Source: Firmicutes bacterium ADurb.Bin146 (GTDB lineage Bacteria; Bacillota; Clostridia; DUPQ01). From it: a stretch of 64,000 bases of DNA. Made by a program: the position numbers and the translations under genes. Location: contig MWDI01000024.1 in the NCBI GenBank assembly GCA_002070475.1, forward strand, positions 1 to 64,000, in the 5' to 3' direction. A model generated the notes under the pieces. The model was given only the letters and a program-made list of their open reading frames with translations, was not told the DNA's origin and did not search any database. Shown here piece by piece: positions 62,296 to 64,000 of this stretch (position 1 is its first letter; each line of letters opens with the position of its first letter).

Positions 62296-63114
62296 TCATT
62301 TTTCCTTTATATGCACATCCATCTGTGAAAAAGGTATCTCGATACCTTGAGCATCGAATTCCTTCTTTACAGTCTCATTAATATCAAAATATATTGTCCA
62401 ATAATCTGGTGCTTGACACCAAACTCTTAAAACATATTCCAAGGAATTTGGCCCATGTGCTAAAAGTCTTGACATAATAGGTGGATCCTTTAAAACAAGA
62501 GGATGATTTTGTGCTATTTCAATTAAAATACTCTTAACTTTTTCTACATCGTCATTGTATGATGCTGTAAATTTAAAATCTACCCTCCTCTGTTCTTTCG
62601 CACTGAAATTTGTTATTGAAGCATTCGTCATTGTACTGTTAGGTATTGTGATTAGCTTGTTGTCTATTGTTAACAGTCTAGTGTAAAATATCGTTATAGA
62701 ATCAACAGTCCCCATATGTGTTCCATTATCAACATAATCCCCTACTTTGAAGGGACGAAACACAAGTATCATTATTCCGCCAGCGAAATTTGATAAAGCT
62801 CCCTGTAAAGCAAGTCCTATTGCTAATCCTGCAGAGGCAAGCACTGCTATTATTGAAGTTAATGGCACACCAAGTATGCCTATTACAGAGATTATCAGCA
62901 ATGTCTTTAATGTAATTGATAGTGCACTTTTTATAAATGTTTGGACCGTTTTATCTATCTTATTAAAACCTTTTGATTTTACAACAATTTTTACTAGATA
63001 TTTAATAAGAACAAGTCCAAAAATAAGTACCACTGCTGCTAGTAGTATTTTTAAGCCTATGGTAGCAGACAATTCAATTAAAGTATCCCAAAGTTTTTGT
63101 AATGTATCGTTCAT
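62296..63114 (-). CDS. mscS: Small-conductance mechanosensitive channel (MscS)
   Basis: A 272-residue channel: three membrane helices (about 18-105), with the pore helix ASAGLAIGLALQGALSNFAGGIMILVFRPFKVGDYV, then a cytosolic beta/alpha region. It opens on membrane tension during osmotic downshock. The ATG follows AAAGGAAGG. It stands alone between the TIM-barrel gene and the GGDEF gene. Confidence 0.95.
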   Translation of the reverse strand: MNDTLQKLWDTLIELSATIGLKILLAAVVLIFGLVLIKYLVKIVVKSKGFNKIDKTVQTFIKSALSITLKTLLIISVIGILGVPLTSIIAVLASAGLAIGLALQGALSNFAGGIMILVFRPFKVGDYVDNGTHMGTVDSITIFYTRLLTIDNKLITIPNSTMTNASITNFSAKEQRRVDFKFTASYNDDVEKVKSILIEIAQNHPLVLKDPPIMSRLLAHGPNSLEYVLRVWCQAPDYWTIYFDINETVKKEFDAQGIEIPFSQMDVHIKEK

Positions 63115-63170
63115 ACTATACCTTCCTTTTATTTTTTTTATTGATATTATATCTTAGCATTAATCAGCAG

Positions 63171-64000
63171 TTATGAATTACACTTTTCAGTATTTTCTTC
63201 CAATATGATGCATCTGTTCTTCCCTTTAGCTTTAGCCTGATAAAGTGCAATATCTGCTCTGTTTATCGCAATACTAAATTGTTCGTCCTCAGGATAAAAC
63301 TCTGAAATTCCAATAGAGATAGTAATGTTGAATTTTTTTATTTCCTTACATTCAAAATTCATTTCTTCCACGACTTTCAATAATTTAGATGAGAAAGCTG
63401 CTATATCCTGCTTTTTTAAGCCGTTGCATATAAGCAGAAATTCTTCTCCTCCCCATCTGCAAAGAAAGTCATTACTTCGTATATGACTGTTGAGTTTATC
63501 TGCCAATCCAACTAATACCTTATCCCCTACACTGTGACCGCAATTATCATTAATTTTCTTGAAGTTATCAATATCCATCATCATTATAGTAGAATTTATG
63601 CCCAGGCTTTTGTAATTTGACCAAGATGTAGACAGATACTTATATGCAGCCCTTCTGTTATATGTCTGGGTAAGAGGATCTTTCTGAGTTTCCTCTATTA
63701 AAGTTTTATTGGAATTATTATAGTACCATTTTTCTAAAAAATGTATTACACCAAGAGCGATACAGATTAATACTATAGTCGTTAAAGATATAATTATAAG
63801 AAGCATGCTGACCTGTTCATTCTTATCTTTAGAAGTGTAATTTACATATTCCTGTATATCATCAAGATGCACTCCCATTGCAATTATCCAGTCATAATCC
63901 TTATATAATTTTGCAAATGTAATCTTTTCTGAAATTATATCGCTATCAAGCTTCTTGAAATAATACTGAAAAAACAACTCACCATACTGTTTTACCCCAT
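63171..64000 (-). CDS. Membrane-bound diguanylate cyclase (GGDEF), cut by window end
   Basis: About 277 residues are visible, reading open to the window edge (GKQYGELFFQYYF precedes the first candidate start). A dCache-like extracellular sensor end (DYDWIIAMGVHLDDIQEYV) leads to a membrane helix (LLIIISLTTIVLICIALGVIHFL) and a GGDEF domain with RWGGEEFLLI and DIDNFKKINDNCGH. GGEEF is an active-site variant, so cyclic di-GMP synthesis is likely. The N-terminal sensor lies beyond the window. Confidence 0.93.
   Translation of the reverse strand, partial: GVKQYGELFFQYYFKKLDSDIISEKITFAKLYKDYDWIIAMGVHLDDIQEYVNYTSKDKNEQVSMLLIIISLTTIVLICIALGVIHFLEKWYYNNSNKTLIEETQKDPLTQTYNRRAAYKYLSTSWSNYKSLGINSTIMMMDIDNFKKINDNCGHSVGDKVLVGLADKLNSHIRSNDFLCRWGGEEFLLICNGLKKQDIAAFSSKLLKVVEEMNFECKEIKKFNITISIGISEFYPEDEQFSIAINRADIALYQAKAKGKNRCIILEENTEKCNS

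Overview
The window is two unlike pieces of Bacillota (Clostridia) DNA. Bases 1 to about 19,910 are moderate GC (mid-40s percent by eye). The gene content and protein style (GH3/GH2/GH78 glycosidases, a GPH symporter, a pyrE start reading MEAYKKEFIEFM) resemble gut Lachnospiraceae. From about 19,915 to the end the DNA is clearly AT-rich (low 30s by eye) with different codon use. This suggests another low-GC anaerobic Clostridia genome that I cannot place further. The break falls between a pyrE gene of which only the first 12 codons remain and a URO-D-family gene that has lost its 3' end. It is either an assembly chimera or a drastic rearrangement.

Left part: a GH3 beta-glucosidase cut by the window start; a MarR-MATE efflux pair between two 28-bp direct repeats, with truncated ferredoxin and Mrp genes at the right-hand repeat; then a plant-glycoside locus. 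That locus holds a GH2 glycosidase, a divergent AraC regulator, a domain-swapped GH3, a GH78 alpha-L-rhamnosidase and a GPH-type symporter. None of the enzymes shows a signal peptide, so the likely scheme is import of rhamnosylated glycosides followed by stepwise intracellular trimming. A degraded surface-protein fragment next to a 38-bp palindrome leads into a small mobile module: a STAND/TPR regulator, a long structured-looking non-coding stretch, an excisionase and a Tn916-type tyrosine integrase.

Right part, 19.9-47 kb: a four-gene operon (ECF S-component, metallo-hydrolase, VOC protein, truncated URO-D protein); a PfoR-like membrane protein; thioredoxin and peroxiredoxin; an esterase; a ZIP transporter; an IS3-family element of foreign composition that has landed just upstream of a metallophosphoesterase; an aldehyde dehydrogenase; a DMT exporter; a four-gene double ABC exporter operon; a DegT aminotransferase with a Gfo/Idh dehydrogenase; AraC, MgtC, NAD synthetase and MFS genes; and an oxygen-defence island (catalase, nitroreductase, pirin, desulfoferrodoxin, rubredoxin).

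Right part, 47-64 kb: an eight-gene operon takes DAHP synthesis through to prephenate-derived products (aroF, tyrA, aroB, aroA, aroC, pheA, an aroE-aroK fusion, aroQ), with overlapping or nearly abutting genes. Ahead of it is a well-formed ribosome-mediated attenuator: a 30-residue leader peptide with a Tyr/Phe run, a 12-bp antiterminator and a rho-independent terminator. This is the most interesting regulatory element in the window. After it come a glycolipid-type acyltransferase and glycosyltransferase pair, a Ca2+-type P-ATPase with a TTG start, an AraD-like aldolase, an uncharacterised TIM-barrel protein, MscS, and a GGDEF protein cut by the window end. I saw no rRNA, tRNA or CRISPR array.
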